Positions 1-10,182 of a stretch of DNA of 64,000 nucleotides are shown here, piece after piece. This stretch comes from Rhodobacter calidifons (GTDB lineage: Bacteria > Pseudomonadota > Alphaproteobacteria > Rhodobacterales > Rhodobacteraceae): assembly GCF_011174775.1 (NCBI RefSeq), contig NZ_JAANHS010000004.1:62001-126000 (forward strand), read 5' to 3'. The stretch's first letter is position 1, and every line of letters begins with the position of its first letter. A program made the position numbers and the translations under genes. The notes beneath the pieces were generated by a model. That model saw only the letters and a list, made by a program, of their open reading frames with translations, ran no database searches and was not told the DNA's origin.

Positions 1-674
1 GGCAGCGGGTCGCCATCGGGCGGGCCATCGTGAAGGAGCCGAAGGCGTTTCTCTTCGACGAGCCGCTGTCGAACCTTGACGCCGGGTTGCGGGTCAGGAC
101 GCGGGTGGAACTGGCGGAACTGCATCAGCGGCTGGGATCGACGATGATCTATGTCACGCATGACCAGACCGAGGCGATGACGCTGGCCGACCGGATCGTG
201 ATCCTGAACAACTGCCGGATCGAGCAGGTCGGCACGCCGATGGAGGTCTATTCCGACCCGGCCTCGCGCTTTGTGGCCAGCTTCATCGGCTCGCCCGCGA
301 TGAACTTCCTGCCGGTGACGCTGGACGCCGGGGACGGCAGGCCCGTCGCGCGGCTGGGCGACGGGTCGACGGTGCCGCTGCCCGCCCTGCCCCCGGCTGC
401 GGGGCCATGGGAACTGGGCATCCGTCCCGAGGCGCTGACCGTGGCCGAGAACGGACCGCTGCGGGGGACGGCGACGGTGGTGGAACGGCTGGGCGACCGG
501 ACGCTGGTCTATGCGCGGCTGGGCGACGGCAGCCAGGTCATCGCGCAGGACCGGGGCAAGTCGGCGGTCCGGGCGGGCGACGCGATCGGTCTGGCTGTCG
601 ATCCGGCGGCGCTGCACCTGTTCGATGCCGAGGGTCGCGCCGCGCCGCTGCTGCCCGGCGCCCGCGCCGCGTGA
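1..674 (+). CDS. Sugar ABC transporter ATP-binding protein (UgpC/MalK type), 3' part
   Basis: The cytoplasmic ATPase of a carbohydrate ABC importer; only the last 223 codons are in the window (first full codon at base 3). The visible part begins at the end of the signature region ([10 protein letters not shown]), followed by Walker B ([12 protein letters not shown]), the D-loop and the switch histidine ([10 protein letters not shown]). A C-terminal TOBE/OB-like regulatory domain typical of MalK/UgpC proteins starts at about the sequence SPAMNFLPV. The intact MalG-type permease at 2576 is its likely partner, with the broken permease at 1945. The frame is intact to its stop. The substrate is unproven; the pentose-related neighbours suggest a pentose or arabinoside. 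Confidence 0.93.
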   Translation, partial: QRVAIGRAIVKEPKAFLFDEPLSNLDAGLRVRTRVELAELHQRLGSTMIYVTHDQTEAMTLADRIVILNNCRIEQVGTPMEVYSDPASRFVASFIGSPAMNFLPVTLDAGDGRPVARLGDGSTVPLPALPPAAGPWELGIRPEALTVAENGPLRGTATVVERLGDRTLVYARLGDGSQVIAQDRGKSAVRAGDAIGLAVDPAALHLFDAEGRAAPLLPGARAA

Positions 675-723
675 CCGGCCCCGGCGCAGGCCGGCGGAGG
701 GGCGCAGGTTCGGGTTTGTCTGG

Positions 724-738
724 ATCAGAGTTCCTGAT
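724..738. promoter_or_regulatory. Candidate operator upstream of the ArsR-like regulator
   Basis: A perfect inverted repeat, ATCAG-N5-CTGAT, lies 33 bp before the regulator start, in the only gap between the ATPase gene and the regulator. Position and symmetry would fit an autoregulatory site. Five-base arms can arise by chance, so this is a weak call. Confidence 0.3.
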
Positions 739-770
739 ACAGATCACGGGACAGTGACAAGCGTGCGATC

Positions 771-1697
771 ATGACCAACCAGATCATCGTCGTTGACCCT
801 CTGGAGCGACAGGACATCCTGCGGGCGCTGGCCAGCGAGGTGCGGGTGCGCATCCTGGAACATCTGACCCGGCAGGGTCCGCGCAACGTCAACCAGGTCT
901 CCGAGGAGCTGGACCTGCCGCAATCCACCGTCTCGTCCAACATCCAGATCCTGATCGACGCGGGCCTGGTGCAGACCCGGTCGGAAAAGGGCCGCAAGGG
1001 CAGCCAGAAGATCTGCCATTCCACCTTCACCGAGCTGCTGATCGCCTTCAAGGACCCGACGCCGGCGCAGAATGCCAATGTCATCGAAGTGGCGATGCCG
1101 ATCGGGCTTTACACCCGCTGCGAGGTCAGCGCGCCCTGCGGGTTGTGCTCTCCCGATGGGGTGATCGGCCTGCTGGACGTGCCGGACACCTTCCTGGACC
1201 CCGACCGGATGCGCGCGGGATTGTTGTGGTTCACCAGGGGCTTCGTCGAATACCAGTTCCCGAACAACGCAAAGCTGGCCGGAACGCCGGTGCAGGCGCT
1301 GGAACTGGTGCTGGAACTGTCCTCGGAAGTGCCGGGGACCTCGAAGGACTGGCCTTCGGACATCACCGTGGCGATCAACGGGCACGAGATCGGGACCTGG
1401 ACCTCGCCCGGCGACTATGGCGACAAGCGCGGGAAATACACGCCCGACTGGTGGAAGCTGGCGGGGTCGCAATACGGCGACCTGAAGCGCTGGGAAGTGA
1501 CGGCAGAGGGCACCTTCCTGGACGGGACGCGGATCTCGGACTGCCGCCTGGACGATCTGGGGCTGAACGACCACCGCTCGATCCGGGTGCGGATCGGGGT
1601 GAAGGAGGATGCGCGCCACCCCGGGGGGCTGAACATCTTCGGCCGCGGCTTCGGCAACCACGATCAGGACATCCGCCTGCGGTTGCTGCGCGACTGA
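771..1697 (+). CDS. ArsR-like winged-helix transcriptional regulator (COG4189 type)
   Basis: A 308-residue predicted regulator. Residues about 10-75 form an ArsR-type winged helix (RQDILRALASEVRVRILEHL, then the recognition-helix region LPQSTVSSNIQILIDAGL). The remaining ~220 residues form a C-terminal domain that contains CGLCSPDG and is much longer than in metal-sensing ArsR proteins. Regulators of this architecture commonly sit beside sugar ABC and arabinofuranosidase genes. It lies between the transporter ATPase and the arabinofuranosidase stub, so control of this pentose locus is the likely role; the ligand is unknown. The ATG at 771 matches the domain start. The frame is intact although its probable target genes are broken. 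Confidence 0.8.
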   Translation: MTNQIIVVDPLERQDILRALASEVRVRILEHLTRQGPRNVNQVSEELDLPQSTVSSNIQILIDAGLVQTRSEKGRKGSQKICHSTFTELLIAFKDPTPAQNANVIEVAMPIGLYTRCEVSAPCGLCSPDGVIGLLDVPDTFLDPDRMRAGLLWFTRGFVEYQFPNNAKLAGTPVQALELVLELSSEVPGTSKDWPSDITVAINGHEIGTWTSPGDYGDKRGKYTPDWWKLAGSQYGDLKRWEVTAEGTFLDGTRISDCRLDDLGLNDHRSIRVRIGVKEDARHPGGLNIFGRGFGNHDQDIRLRLLRD

Positions 1698-1768
1698 CGG
1701 CGCGGCCCGCACCTTTTCGCTTGACCGACTCTGCCATCCCGGCGAAATCTACCGAAAACCTGGTATGA

Positions 1769-2575
<807 letters not shown>

Positions 2576-2579
<4 letters not shown>

Positions 2580-3418
2580 CTGCGGCGGGCATGCAGCGGG
2601 CGAATGTCTGGGGCGGGGTCATCACCATCCTGACCGTGCTGCTGGCACTGGTCTGGGCCTTTCCGCTGTACTGGGGCGTCATCTCCTCGCTGAAGCCCGA
2701 GGACGAGGTGGTGCGGCCCTTTATCGAGCTTTGGCCCGAGACCCTGACCTTCAGCCACTATACCCATGCGATCACCAATACCCAGATCGTGACTTGGTAC
2801 GTCAACTCGATCGCCGTCGCGGTCGGGGTGACGGTGATCACCATCGTGACGTCGATGCTGTGCGGCTATGCGCTGTCACAGCTGAAATTCCCGGGGCGCC
2901 AGGCGCTGTGGTGGCTGATCCTGGCCAGCTTCATGGTCCCGACCCAGGCGCTGAGCATCAACCATTTCGTGCTGATCTCGCAGCTTGGGCTTATCAACGC
3001 CCGGGCCGGGATCATGCTGCCGCAGCTGATCCATCCGGTGATCATCATCGTCTACCAGCAGTTCTTCGATCAGGTGCCGAAGGATTTCCCCGAGGCCGCC
3101 GTGATGGACAATGCGGGCGAGTTCACGATCCTGTTCAAGGTCTATCTGCCGATGAACTGGGGGGTGACGACGGCGCTGTCGATCGTGACCTTCATCTGGA
3201 CCTGGAATGCCTTCCTCTGGCCCTTCCTGTCGGTGACCAGGACCGAGATGATGACGATGCCGGTGGGCATCACCCAGGTGAACGACGCCTTCGGGGTCTA
3301 TTACGCCCGCCAACTGGCCGCCGCCGTGCTGGCCGGGCTGCCGGTGGCGCTGGCTTACCTGCTGTTCCAGCGCAAGGTGACCGAGGCGATCACCCTGTCG
3401 GCGGGGATCAAGGGCTAG
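2576..3418 (+). CDS. MalG/UgpE-type sugar ABC transporter permease
   Basis: A 280-residue inner-membrane permease of the binding-protein-dependent family, with about six hydrophobic segments and the EAA cytoplasmic loop (PEAAVMDNAGEFTILFKVYLP), where the ATPase docks. ATG at 2576 overlaps the stop of the broken partner permease (ATGA). A second in-frame ATG at 2591 is possible. Length and ending (ITLSAGIKG) are normal for MalG-type proteins. MalG normally pairs with MalF; the MalF gene here is destroyed, so this subunit probably lacks a cognate partner unless one is encoded elsewhere. Confidence 0.9.
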
Positions 3419-3601
3419 CCGTCAAGTCTTGCAGGTTGCTCGCCGGGAACGAGGCCCGCATCGGAACGCCAGACCGGCACGGTCGGGAAAAGATCATTGC
3501 CCGACTCCTGTCGGGGCCGGCGGGATCGGAGGCCGCAGCGGCCTTTGCCGTGGCGGTCCTCCTGCTTGCCGTGGGGGCGCCCCCTTTCTGGTATGGTACA
3601 C

Positions 3602-4294
3602 ATGAGCGGCGCAACCAGCATCGACCTTCGCGGGCTTTCGAGATCCTGTGCCGGCATCCGCATGTTGACAGGCCTGGACGTTGCCGCCCAGCGCGGATCA
3701 GTCCATGCGGTCCCGGGCGAGAACGGGGCAGGCACGGCTGTCCTCCGCGTGCCCTCGATGATCTTCACCCCGGGCATGGACAGGGTGCTGCGCGGGATCA
3801 CCGTCGCCCGGACCGGAGACTTCGAACCACAGGACCAGGCGACGCCCCTGATGCTGGCGCTGGATGTACGGGCCGGAGTCCCGATCCTGATCGCCTTCCT
3901 GCTGTTCCGCACCGCCTCGGGCCAAGCGCCACATGCCATCGGCACGCGGGAACGCGCGGCCTGCCTGTCGGGCATCATCGGCGCCTTCCTCGCCTGGTCG
4001 ATCCTTGCCCCGCTGGCGGAGGTCCTGCTGGCGGGCTGTTCGGCCATGGCCTGTCAGGGGATGGGCAAGACCTGCCTCTTGCCCGCCATCGCCGCGGTGG
4101 TGCCGGGCGGGACGAACCTGCCGGGCGGGTCCGGCCGCCCTGTCGGCACGCGGATCGGGGGGATCCTGATCGTGCCCCTCAACTCGGCCCTGTCGATCAT
4201 GCAAATGCCCGAGGCGCTGCGGCAGGTCATCTGTGGCGTTGTCATCACCGCAAGGCTGATGATCTATGGCCGGGGCCAACGCGAAACCGCATAA
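3602..4294 (+). pseudogene. Collapsed RbsA-like ATPase / RbsC-like permease remnant
   Basis: A 230-codon frame from ATG 3602 reads first like the start of a ribose-type ATPase (LRGLSRSCAGIRMLTGLDV, then VPGENGAG in place of the Walker A GENGAGKST). Soon after, it reads like the second half of an RbsC/AraH-type permease (HAIGTRERAACLSGI, LPAIAAVVPGGTNLPGGSG). The Walker A lysine is gone and most of both proteins is missing. This looks like an internal deletion between neighbouring ATPase and permease genes, followed by substitutions, with the frame open by chance. A hydrophobic stretch in another frame near 3530-3590 may be a further remnant. The sugar was probably a pentose. Confidence 0.65.
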
Positions 4295-4306
4295 CGGGGA
4301 GAAACC

Positions 4307-5465
4307 ATGCCGCTGCACCTGTCCGCCGCCGACATCCTGCCGGATGACCCCGAGGCCCTGCTGGTCGGCCGGGTCTGGTCTGATGCCGCGGCCGGCCCCT
4401 GCCCCGTCCTGTGCCGCGAAGGCGAGCTGCACGATCTGACGACCCTGTCGCCCACCATGTCGGGTCTGCTGGAACGGGAAAACCTGGTGGACCTGCTGGC
4501 CGGCGACTTCCCGCACCTTGGCCCGCTGGACGCTTTCCTGAACCTGGGCGACGGCACCGGACGGCACGGGCGGTTGCTGGCGCCCTGCGATCTTCAGGCG
4601 ATCAAGGCCGGGGGTGACCTTCGCCGGGTCGATGATCGAACGGGTGATCGAGGAACGCGCCAAGGGAGATCCGGCCCGGGCCGAGGCGATCCGCAGCGAG
4701 CTGGCCGAGATCCTGGGGGGCTCCCTGCGCGGTGTGCAACCGGGGTCCGAGGCGGCGGCGGCGGTCAAGGCGAAGTTGCAGGGGGCCGGCATGTGGTCGC
4801 AATACCTGGAGGTGGGGATCGGCCCCGATGCCGAGGTCTTCACCAAGGCTCCCCCCATGGCGGCCGTGCGTTGCGGCGCCGAGATCGGGGTCCATGCCAA
4901 ATCGGTTTGGAACAACCCCGAGCCCGAGGTGGTGCTGGCGGTGAACTCCCGGGGCCGCATCTGCGGCGCGACCCTGGGCAATGACGTGAACCTGCGGGAC
5001 GTGGAGGGGCGCTCGGCGCTGCTTCTGGGCAAGGCCAAGGACAACAACGCCTCGGCGGCCATCGGGCCGTTCATCCGGCTCTTCGACGACCGCTTCACGC
5101 TGGACAGGGTCAAGGCGCTGCGCGTGGAGCTGGAGATCCGCGGCGAGGACGGATTCCTGTTGCAGGATCATTCCGACATGGGCCAGATCTCGCGCCCGCC
5201 CGAGGAGATCGCGGCGCAGACGCTGAACCGCAGCCATCAGTATCCCGATGGCTTCGTGCTGTTCCTCGGCACCATGTTCGCCCCCACCGGGGACCGCGAT
5301 GCGCCGGGTCAGGGCTTCACCCATCACCGGGGCGACCGGGTGACGATCTCCTCGGCCCCGCTGGGCCGACTGGTGAACACGGTCAGACCCTGCGACGAGA
5401 TCGCGCCCTGGACCTTCGGCGCCCGCGCCCTGATGGAGAACCTGGCCCGTCGGGGCGTGCTGTGA
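4307..5465 (+). pseudogene. XylX-like 2-keto-3-deoxypentonate dehydratase (FAH superfamily), frameshifted
   Basis: Two consecutive frames together read as one ~385-residue fumarylacetoacetate-hydrolase-fold protein resembling Caulobacter XylX, which dehydrates 2-keto-3-deoxy-D-xylonate in the Weimberg pathway. Frame one (from ATG 4307, after a GGGGAG Shine-Dalgarno) gives the N-terminal ~100 residues up to LLAPCDLQAIKA. Frame two continues with VTFAGSMIERVIEERAKGD and runs to the stop at 5463-5465, including YLEVGIGPDAEVFTK and NNPEPEVVLAVN. The break lies at the G5 run 4610-4614 and fits loss of two bases (or gain of one). The C-terminal frame is well preserved, so the lesion may be recent, or a sequencing error. 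Confidence 0.8.
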
Positions 5466-5854
5466 CCTCCCGAACGCCCGGCCGTCTGCGACGTCGGGAC
5501 CGGCTCGACACCACGCCCCTATCGACCTGACCGTGCGGTATCCGGAGCGGTTCATGAACCGTGACCTCACGCCCGAGGCGTTGCGCGCCTGCCGCCCGGC
5601 AGCTGCCAGCATCCGGACCTCGCAGTGCGGGTCAGGGAAGGCATCCCGATCGCATTCCCGATGCATCCGATCCTGGAAAACCGCCGCCCGACAGCGCGGC
5701 GAAGGGCGGGCGCCCTGTCATCGCATCTGCCGGCGCGAGGTTCTTTCCCTGTCCGAAGGGGCCGGGCTGACCTTGGCCCGTGGCCTGCGCGGCATTGGCA
5801 GCGGCGTCCCCCGGCACGATCACCGGCCCCTTCGCAAGGGCGCCGGCAAGGGGA
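5466..5854. other. 389-bp gap with no supported gene
   Basis: This lies between the broken XylX-like gene and the convergent acyltransferase gene. All frames give short translations with no recognisable family and with arginine/proline-rich compositions expected of non-coding GC-rich DNA. No terminator with a clear T-tract, tRNA or repeat was found. It may be decayed sequence of the pentose locus. Confidence 0.5.
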
Positions 5855-6715
5855 CTAATACTCCAGCCGGCTCTTGCGCGAGGACTGGACCAGGGTCTCG
5901 ATCACCTGGGCCAGGATGACGCTGAACGCCAGCGAGAACAGGCCGAGCTCGATATAGGTGATGCGCAGCGACTGTCCGGCGATGATGACCAGCGGATGCG
6001 ACAGGTAGATCCAGAGAGAAAGCCGCGCGCACCAGTCGGACACCGCGGTCGGCGGCAGGCGGTTCGACAGGACCACCAGCGCAAGCCCGGTGCCGACGAG
6101 TATCGTGATGTTGTCCGGCGAGGGGCTGCCAAGGAACAGGATCAGCATGCTCGACCCCAGGGTCGTGACCGCCAGCCGCCAGCCCCAGGCGAAATAGGCG
6201 ATGCCGGTCAGGACGGGGATCACCCCGAAGGCCCATTGTCCGAAGGTGACCATGTCCGGCGTTCCGTTCAGGACGAGCAGGGTGGAAAACAGGATCGCCG
6301 CCCCCAGCGAGGCCAGCGGGTGCCGCAGCCAGGGCGACAGGGTGGCAGCGATGAAGGCGAAGGGCAGGAACCAGAGGTGGATCCAGGTGCCGGACAGAAG
6401 CATGTGCCAGCGCCACCAGTCGAACGGCGGGTTCTGGTTCTTCAGCGCAAGCGCCGTGCTGAGCATGCCGAAGATCACCGACCAGATCAGGAACGGCACC
6501 AGAAGCCGCCTGGCCAGCGTCCCAAGGCTGGACCTTGAGGGCATCGACAGAAGCACCAGGAAGAATGGCAGCGCGATATAGGCGACGCGAGAGCCCGGGG
6601 CTTGCGTATGGAACCAGACGATGCCCAGCGCCGCCACAAAGCGGCCGTAGTCGATCAGCCCGTTCCGAGACGCCTGCACCCCGAAATCCCCTTGCGACCC
6701 CCCTGTTCCCGTCAC
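5855..6715 (-). CDS. Acyltransferase 3 family membrane protein
   Basis: A 286-residue polytopic membrane protein with about eight to ten hydrophobic segments. The N-terminal motif GLIDYGRFVAALGIVWFHT carries the conserved histidine of the acyltransferase_3 (OafA/YrhL, OpgC) family, and the C-terminal LSLWIYLSHPLVIIAG is also typical. Such proteins O-acylate sugars, lipids or exopolysaccharides at the inner membrane. It is short for the family (usually 340-400 residues) but both ends are present. The start is GTG. It stands alone, convergent with the decayed locus and not linked to an obvious polysaccharide cluster, so the acceptor is unknown. Confidence 0.8.
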   Translation of the reverse strand: MTGTGGSQGDFGVQASRNGLIDYGRFVAALGIVWFHTQAPGSRVAYIALPFFLVLLSMPSRSSLGTLARRLLVPFLIWSVIFGMLSTALALKNQNPPFDWWRWHMLLSGTWIHLWFLPFAFIAATLSPWLRHPLASLGAAILFSTLLVLNGTPDMVTFGQWAFGVIPVLTGIAYFAWGWRLAVTTLGSSMLILFLGSPSPDNITILVGTGLALVVLSNRLPPTAVSDWCARLSLWIYLSHPLVIIAGQSLRITYIELGLFSLAFSVILAQVIETLVQSSRKSRLEY

Positions 6716-6816
6716 TGTGCCGGGAATTGGCGCCGCAATCCAGCTTGTCGACTCTGACCAGGGGCCTTTCGACGACCCGCTGTGTCCCGGAAGCGCCAGG
6801 CCGAAGGCGCGCGAGG

Positions 6817-8121
6817 TCAGGCGGGAAGGGCGGCCTTGCCAAGCTGCGGACGCGCCGCGCGCGGGGTGCGAAGGTAGCGCGCATAGCCAAGCCCGGCGGT
6901 GTCGATCTCGGCCTGACGGCCCGAGACGATGTCGGCCAGCACCTTTCCCGACCCTGCCGCCATGGTCCAGCCCAGCGTGCCGTGCCCGGTGTTCAGAAAC
7001 AGGTTCGCCAGCGGCGACCGGCCGATGATCGGCGTCCCGTCCGGTGTCATCGGACGCAGGCCGGCCCAGAAGCTTGCCCGGCTCTGGTCGCCCGCGCCGC
7101 CGAAGAGGTCTTCGATCGAATGGGTCAGCGTGGCCTGCCGTTTCGCCTTGAGGCTGGTATCGAAGCCCGCGATCTCGGCCATGCCACCGACGCGGATGCG
7201 GTCGCCCAGACGGGTGATGGCGATCTTGTGGGTCTCGTCCATCACCGTCGAGACCGGCGCGCGGGCCTCATCCACGATCGGCACCGTGATCGAATAGCCC
7301 TTGACCGGATAGACCGGCAGCCGGATGCCGAATTCGCGCACCAGCTGCGGCGAATGGGACCCCAGCGCCACCACGAAGGCATCGGCCGTCACCCGGCCTT
7401 CCGAGGTATGGACGGCGGCGATCCGGTCGCCCTCGGCCTCCAGCCGGTCGATGCGGACGCCGTGGCGGAAGGTCACGCCCGCAGCTTCGGCCATCGCGGC
7501 AAGGCTTTGGGTGAACTTGAGGCAATCCCCGGTCTCGTCCCCCGGCAGGCGCAGGCCGCCCGCGATCTTGTGCCGTGCCCCGGCAAGTCCGGGCTCGGCG
7601 GCGATGCAGGCCGCCGGATCCAGCACCTCGAAGGCCACCCCATCGGCCTTCAGGACCGCGATGTCCTTTTCCGCTGCCGTCACCTGCTTTTCGCTGCGGA
7701 AGAGTTGCAGCGTGCCCTTCTGGCGCTCGTCGTAGGCAATCCCGGTTTCGGCGCGCAGCTCGATCAGGCAGTCGCGGCTGTATTCCGCCAGCCGGACCAT
7801 GCGCGACTTGTTCACCGCATAGGCCTCGGCCGTGCAGTTCATCAGCATCCGCGCCAGCCAGCTGATCTTGGCCCAGTCGGGCCGAGGCTGCACGATCAGC
7901 GGCGCATGTTCCATGAACATCCACTTCAGCGCCTTGAGCGGGATGCCCGGCGCCGCCCAGGGCGAGGCATAGCCGGGGCTGATCTCGCCGGCATTGGCGA
8001 AAGAAGTCTCCAGCCCTGCGGCGGGCTGGCGGTCGATGACCGTGACCTCATGTCCCGCCCGGGCCAGATACCAGGCCGACGTGACCCCGATGACGCCCGC
8101 GCCAAGCACAACGATCTTCAT
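6817..8121 (-). CDS. dadA: D-amino acid dehydrogenase (DadA family)
   Basis: A 434-residue FAD-dependent oxidoreductase that deaminates D-amino acids to 2-oxo acids and passes electrons to the respiratory chain. The N-terminus has the dinucleotide fold [20 protein letters not shown] followed by an acidic VTVID. The C-terminal half has [15 protein letters not shown] and [16 protein letters not shown], both characteristic of DadA. I chose the ATG at 8121 because GGAG lies six bases upstream and the FAD motif follows at once. A longer in-frame extension upstream (to 8253) has no family similarity. No alanine racemase gene is adjacent. Confidence 0.93.
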   Translation of the reverse strand: MKIVVLGAGVIGVTSAWYLARAGHEVTVIDRQPAAGLETSFANAGEISPGYASPWAAPGIPLKALKWMFMEHAPLIVQPRPDWAKISWLARMLMNCTAEAYAVNKSRMVRLAEYSRDCLIELRAETGIAYDERQKGTLQLFRSEKQVTAAEKDIAVLKADGVAFEVLDPAACIAAEPGLAGARHKIAGGLRLPGDETGDCLKFTQSLAAMAEAAGVTFRHGVRIDRLEAEGDRIAAVHTSEGRVTADAFVVALGSHSPQLVREFGIRLPVYPVKGYSITVPIVDEARAPVSTVMDETHKIAITRLGDRIRVGGMAEIAGFDTSLKAKRQATLTHSIEDLFGGAGDQSRASFWAGLRPMTPDGTPIIGRSPLANLFLNTGHGTLGWTMAAGSGKVLADIVSGRQAEIDTAGLGYARYLRTPRAARPQLGKAALPA

Positions 8122-8372
8122 GACCATCTCCGCCAATGTCCATTGCGCGACAGATACTGCGATCTCATCCGCAGTTCCTGGCGATGATGAGCGCCCATTG
8201 GCAATATTGGCGAAGATTCTTCTGCGGTTTTCGCTTTGGATCAAATTATTCACCGCAGGGCTTCGACTCAGCGAAAGGTTGGGCCCTCACGGTCGATCAC
8301 GGGCGGGGCACGACGCGGCGAGGAACCGCCGCCGGGGGTGCAACGCGCGGGAATTGCGGTTATATCGGCGGC

Positions 8373-8972
8373 ATGAACCGCCGTTTCGCCCTTCTGGCCC
8401 CGCTTGCCTTCCTGATCCCCGTCCCGGCCCTGGCCGAGAAGATCCCGCTTGCCACCCTGTCAAGCTATCTGAACGGCCTGACGACGGTAGAGGCGGATTT
8501 CACTCAGATCAATTCGGACGGCACGATTTCGACCGGCAAGATCTACATCCGGCGGCCGGGTCGGGTGCGGTTCGAATATTCCCCGCCCGACCGCAGCCTG
8601 GTGATCGCGGGCGGCCAGCAGGTCGCCATCTTCGACGCCAAGTCGAACCAGCCGCCGGAACAGTATCCGCTGAAGCGTACGCCGCTGAACCTGATCCTTG
8701 CGGCGAACATCGATCTTGGCCGGGCGAAGATGGTCGTGGGGCATACCGAGGACGGCACCTCGACCCGGGTGCGGGCGCAGGACCCGGAGCATCCCGAATA
8801 CGGCTCGATCGAACTTGTCTTCACCGCGAACCCGGTGGAACTGCGGCAATGGATCATCACCGACGACCTCGGCGCCCAGACCACGGTGATCCTGGGTGAG
8901 ATGAAGAAGGGCGGCCAGCTGGGCGCAAGCCTGTTCGACATCACCGCCGAGGCGGCCCGGCGGAAGAACTGA
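8373..8972 (+). CDS. lolA: Outer-membrane lipoprotein carrier protein LolA
   Basis: A 199-residue periplasmic chaperone that takes lipoproteins released by LolCDE to the outer membrane. It begins with a Sec signal peptide (MNRRFALLAPLAFLIPVPALA, cleavage after ALA). The mature part contains VEADFTQINSDGTISTGKIYI and a beta-rich half-barrel pattern including GRVRFEYSPPDRSLVIAGG, as in alphaproteobacterial LolA. ATG 8373 gives the complete signal peptide; the frame extends upstream without similarity. The transglycosylase-like lipoprotein gene converges on it, with only 13 bp between the stops. LolA often follows ftsK in related genomes, but not here. Confidence 0.93.
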   Translation: MNRRFALLAPLAFLIPVPALAEKIPLATLSSYLNGLTTVEADFTQINSDGTISTGKIYIRRPGRVRFEYSPPDRSLVIAGGQQVAIFDAKSNQPPEQYPLKRTPLNLILAANIDLGRAKMVVGHTEDGTSTRVRAQDPEHPEYGSIELVFTANPVELRQWIITDDLGAQTTVILGEMKKGGQLGASLFDITAEAARRKN

Positions 8973-8985
8973 AGCGGCCCCGCGT

Positions 8986-9570
8986 CTAGCGGCAGGAGGC
9001 CAGCTGCGCGCGGTACATCTCGGACCGCTGACCGACCTTCTTCGCGACTTCCACCAGCCAGGGCTTGTTCAGATAGGATTGTCGGGCATAGCCGGTCCGG
9101 CCTTCGTGATAGGCCAGATACTGCGCCTCGGCATCGGTCTTCGGGATGCCCAGCGCACGCTCGGTCTGGTCCATGTACCAGCCCATGAAATCGGTCGCAT
9201 CGCCGATATCGTCGCGCTTTGCCCGACGGTTGCCGACGCTTTGCTGGTATTCCTCCCAGGTGCCGTTCAGCGCCTGGCTGTAGCCATAGGCGGTGCTTTG
9301 CCGCCCCATCGGGATCACGCCCAGCACGAAGGTATGCGGCGTGCGCGCATTGCCCACGAACTTCGATTCCTGGTGGATCGTCGCCATCTGCACATGGATC
9401 GGAACGCCCCAGCGCCGTTCGGTCCGCTCCATCGCCCGCAGGTAGTGCGGCCTTTCGCGGATGATCGCGCAAGCGTTGTCCAACTGCCTCGGCGCCGAGT
9501 AGCTGCCGCCTCCGCCCCCGCAGGACGCCAGGCACAGAACCACCAGCGACGCACGGAGAAACCTGCTCAT
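8986..9570 (-). CDS. Lytic transglycosylase SLT-domain-like lipoprotein
   Basis: A 194-residue predicted lipoprotein. Its signal peptide ends in the lipobox LASC with Cys17 as the lipidated residue, followed by a glycine-rich linker (GGGGG). The body resembles a minimal SLT/lysozyme-like fold: the catalytic-type glutamate sits in ATIHQESKFVG, and YGYSQALNGTWEEYQ follows. Related alphaproteobacterial proteins are annotated as transglycosylase SLT-domain proteins that cleave peptidoglycan glycan strands at the envelope. Its location would require Lol sorting, and lolA is the convergent neighbour. Enzymatic activity is inferred from the motif only. Confidence 0.75.
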   Translation of the reverse strand: MSRFLRASLVVLCLASCGGGGGSYSAPRQLDNACAIIRERPHYLRAMERTERRWGVPIHVQMATIHQESKFVGNARTPHTFVLGVIPMGRQSTAYGYSQALNGTWEEYQQSVGNRRAKRDDIGDATDFMGWYMDQTERALGIPKTDAEAQYLAYHEGRTGYARQSYLNKPWLVEVAKKVGQRSEMYRAQLASCR

Positions 9571-9782
9571 CTGCCCCTCGTGCTCTTTTCTTTTGGGGCG
9601 AGTTTAGACTATCCGACCTGCGGAGGAAATGGGCAACTCCCGCAGGCGACATCAGGATTCCGCGAGAATTGGGGCAGAAGACGGACTGTATGGACGAGGC
9701 CCACAGACTGTTTCCCTGCTGGCGGCGCGGCAAAGTGGACAGGCCGGGCGCAAGGGCGTAAATGTCTGGAAGGGAACTGACG

Positions 9783-10112
9783 ATGATGCAGACCACACAC
9801 GCCAAGTACCACATCGGGCAGGTGCTTCGACACAGGAAGCATCCGTTCCGCGGTGTGGTGTTTGACGTTGATGCGATCTTCTCGAACACCGAGGAATGGT
9901 ACGACAACATTCCCGAGGACAGCCGTCCTGCCAAGGACCAGCCCTTCTACCACCTGCTCGCGGAAAACGGCCAAAGCTATTATGTGGCCTATGTGTCGGA
10001 ACAGAACCTGGTGCCGGACGAAACCGGTGAACCTGTCGATCACCCTGACCTCGGCGATCTTTTCGGCGACTTCGAGGACGGGCGCTATCCGGTGACATTC
10101 CAGCTGAACTGA
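9783..10112 (+). CDS. hspQ: Heat shock protein HspQ (YccV-like)
   Basis: A 109-residue cytoplasmic protein of the HspQ/YccV hemimethylated-DNA-binding-domain family. In Escherichia coli HspQ destabilises mutant DnaA and acts as a specificity enhancer for Lon. Family features are KYHIGQVLRHRKHPFRGVVFDVDAIF, EEWYDNIPEDSRPAKDQPFY and YVAYVSEQNLVPDE. The ATG at 9783 sits eight bases after GGAAGGGA; an upstream in-frame ATG (9762) overlaps that Shine-Dalgarno and is less likely. It appears monocistronic. I found no convincing sigma-32 promoter in the 200 bp upstream. Confidence 0.92.
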   Translation: MMQTTHAKYHIGQVLRHRKHPFRGVVFDVDAIFSNTEEWYDNIPEDSRPAKDQPFYHLLAENGQSYYVAYVSEQNLVPDETGEPVDHPDLGDLFGDFEDGRYPVTFQLN

Positions 10113-10182
10113 CCGGCTGGCGCTTACCAGTTGTTCACCCTTTGCCCCTAGGCTGCGGGAAACGCAAGCAAAGGGGTGCGCC

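Noticed and set aside
3590..3601. GGTATGGTACAC as an operator near the remnant at 3602
   Set aside because: The dyad is imperfect and short, and it lies before a pseudogene with no evidence of expression.
8122..8253. A 44-residue N-terminal extension of DadA
   Set aside because: The FAD-binding motif should start at the N-terminus, GGAG lies correctly before ATG 8121, and the extension overlaps probable promoter DNA.
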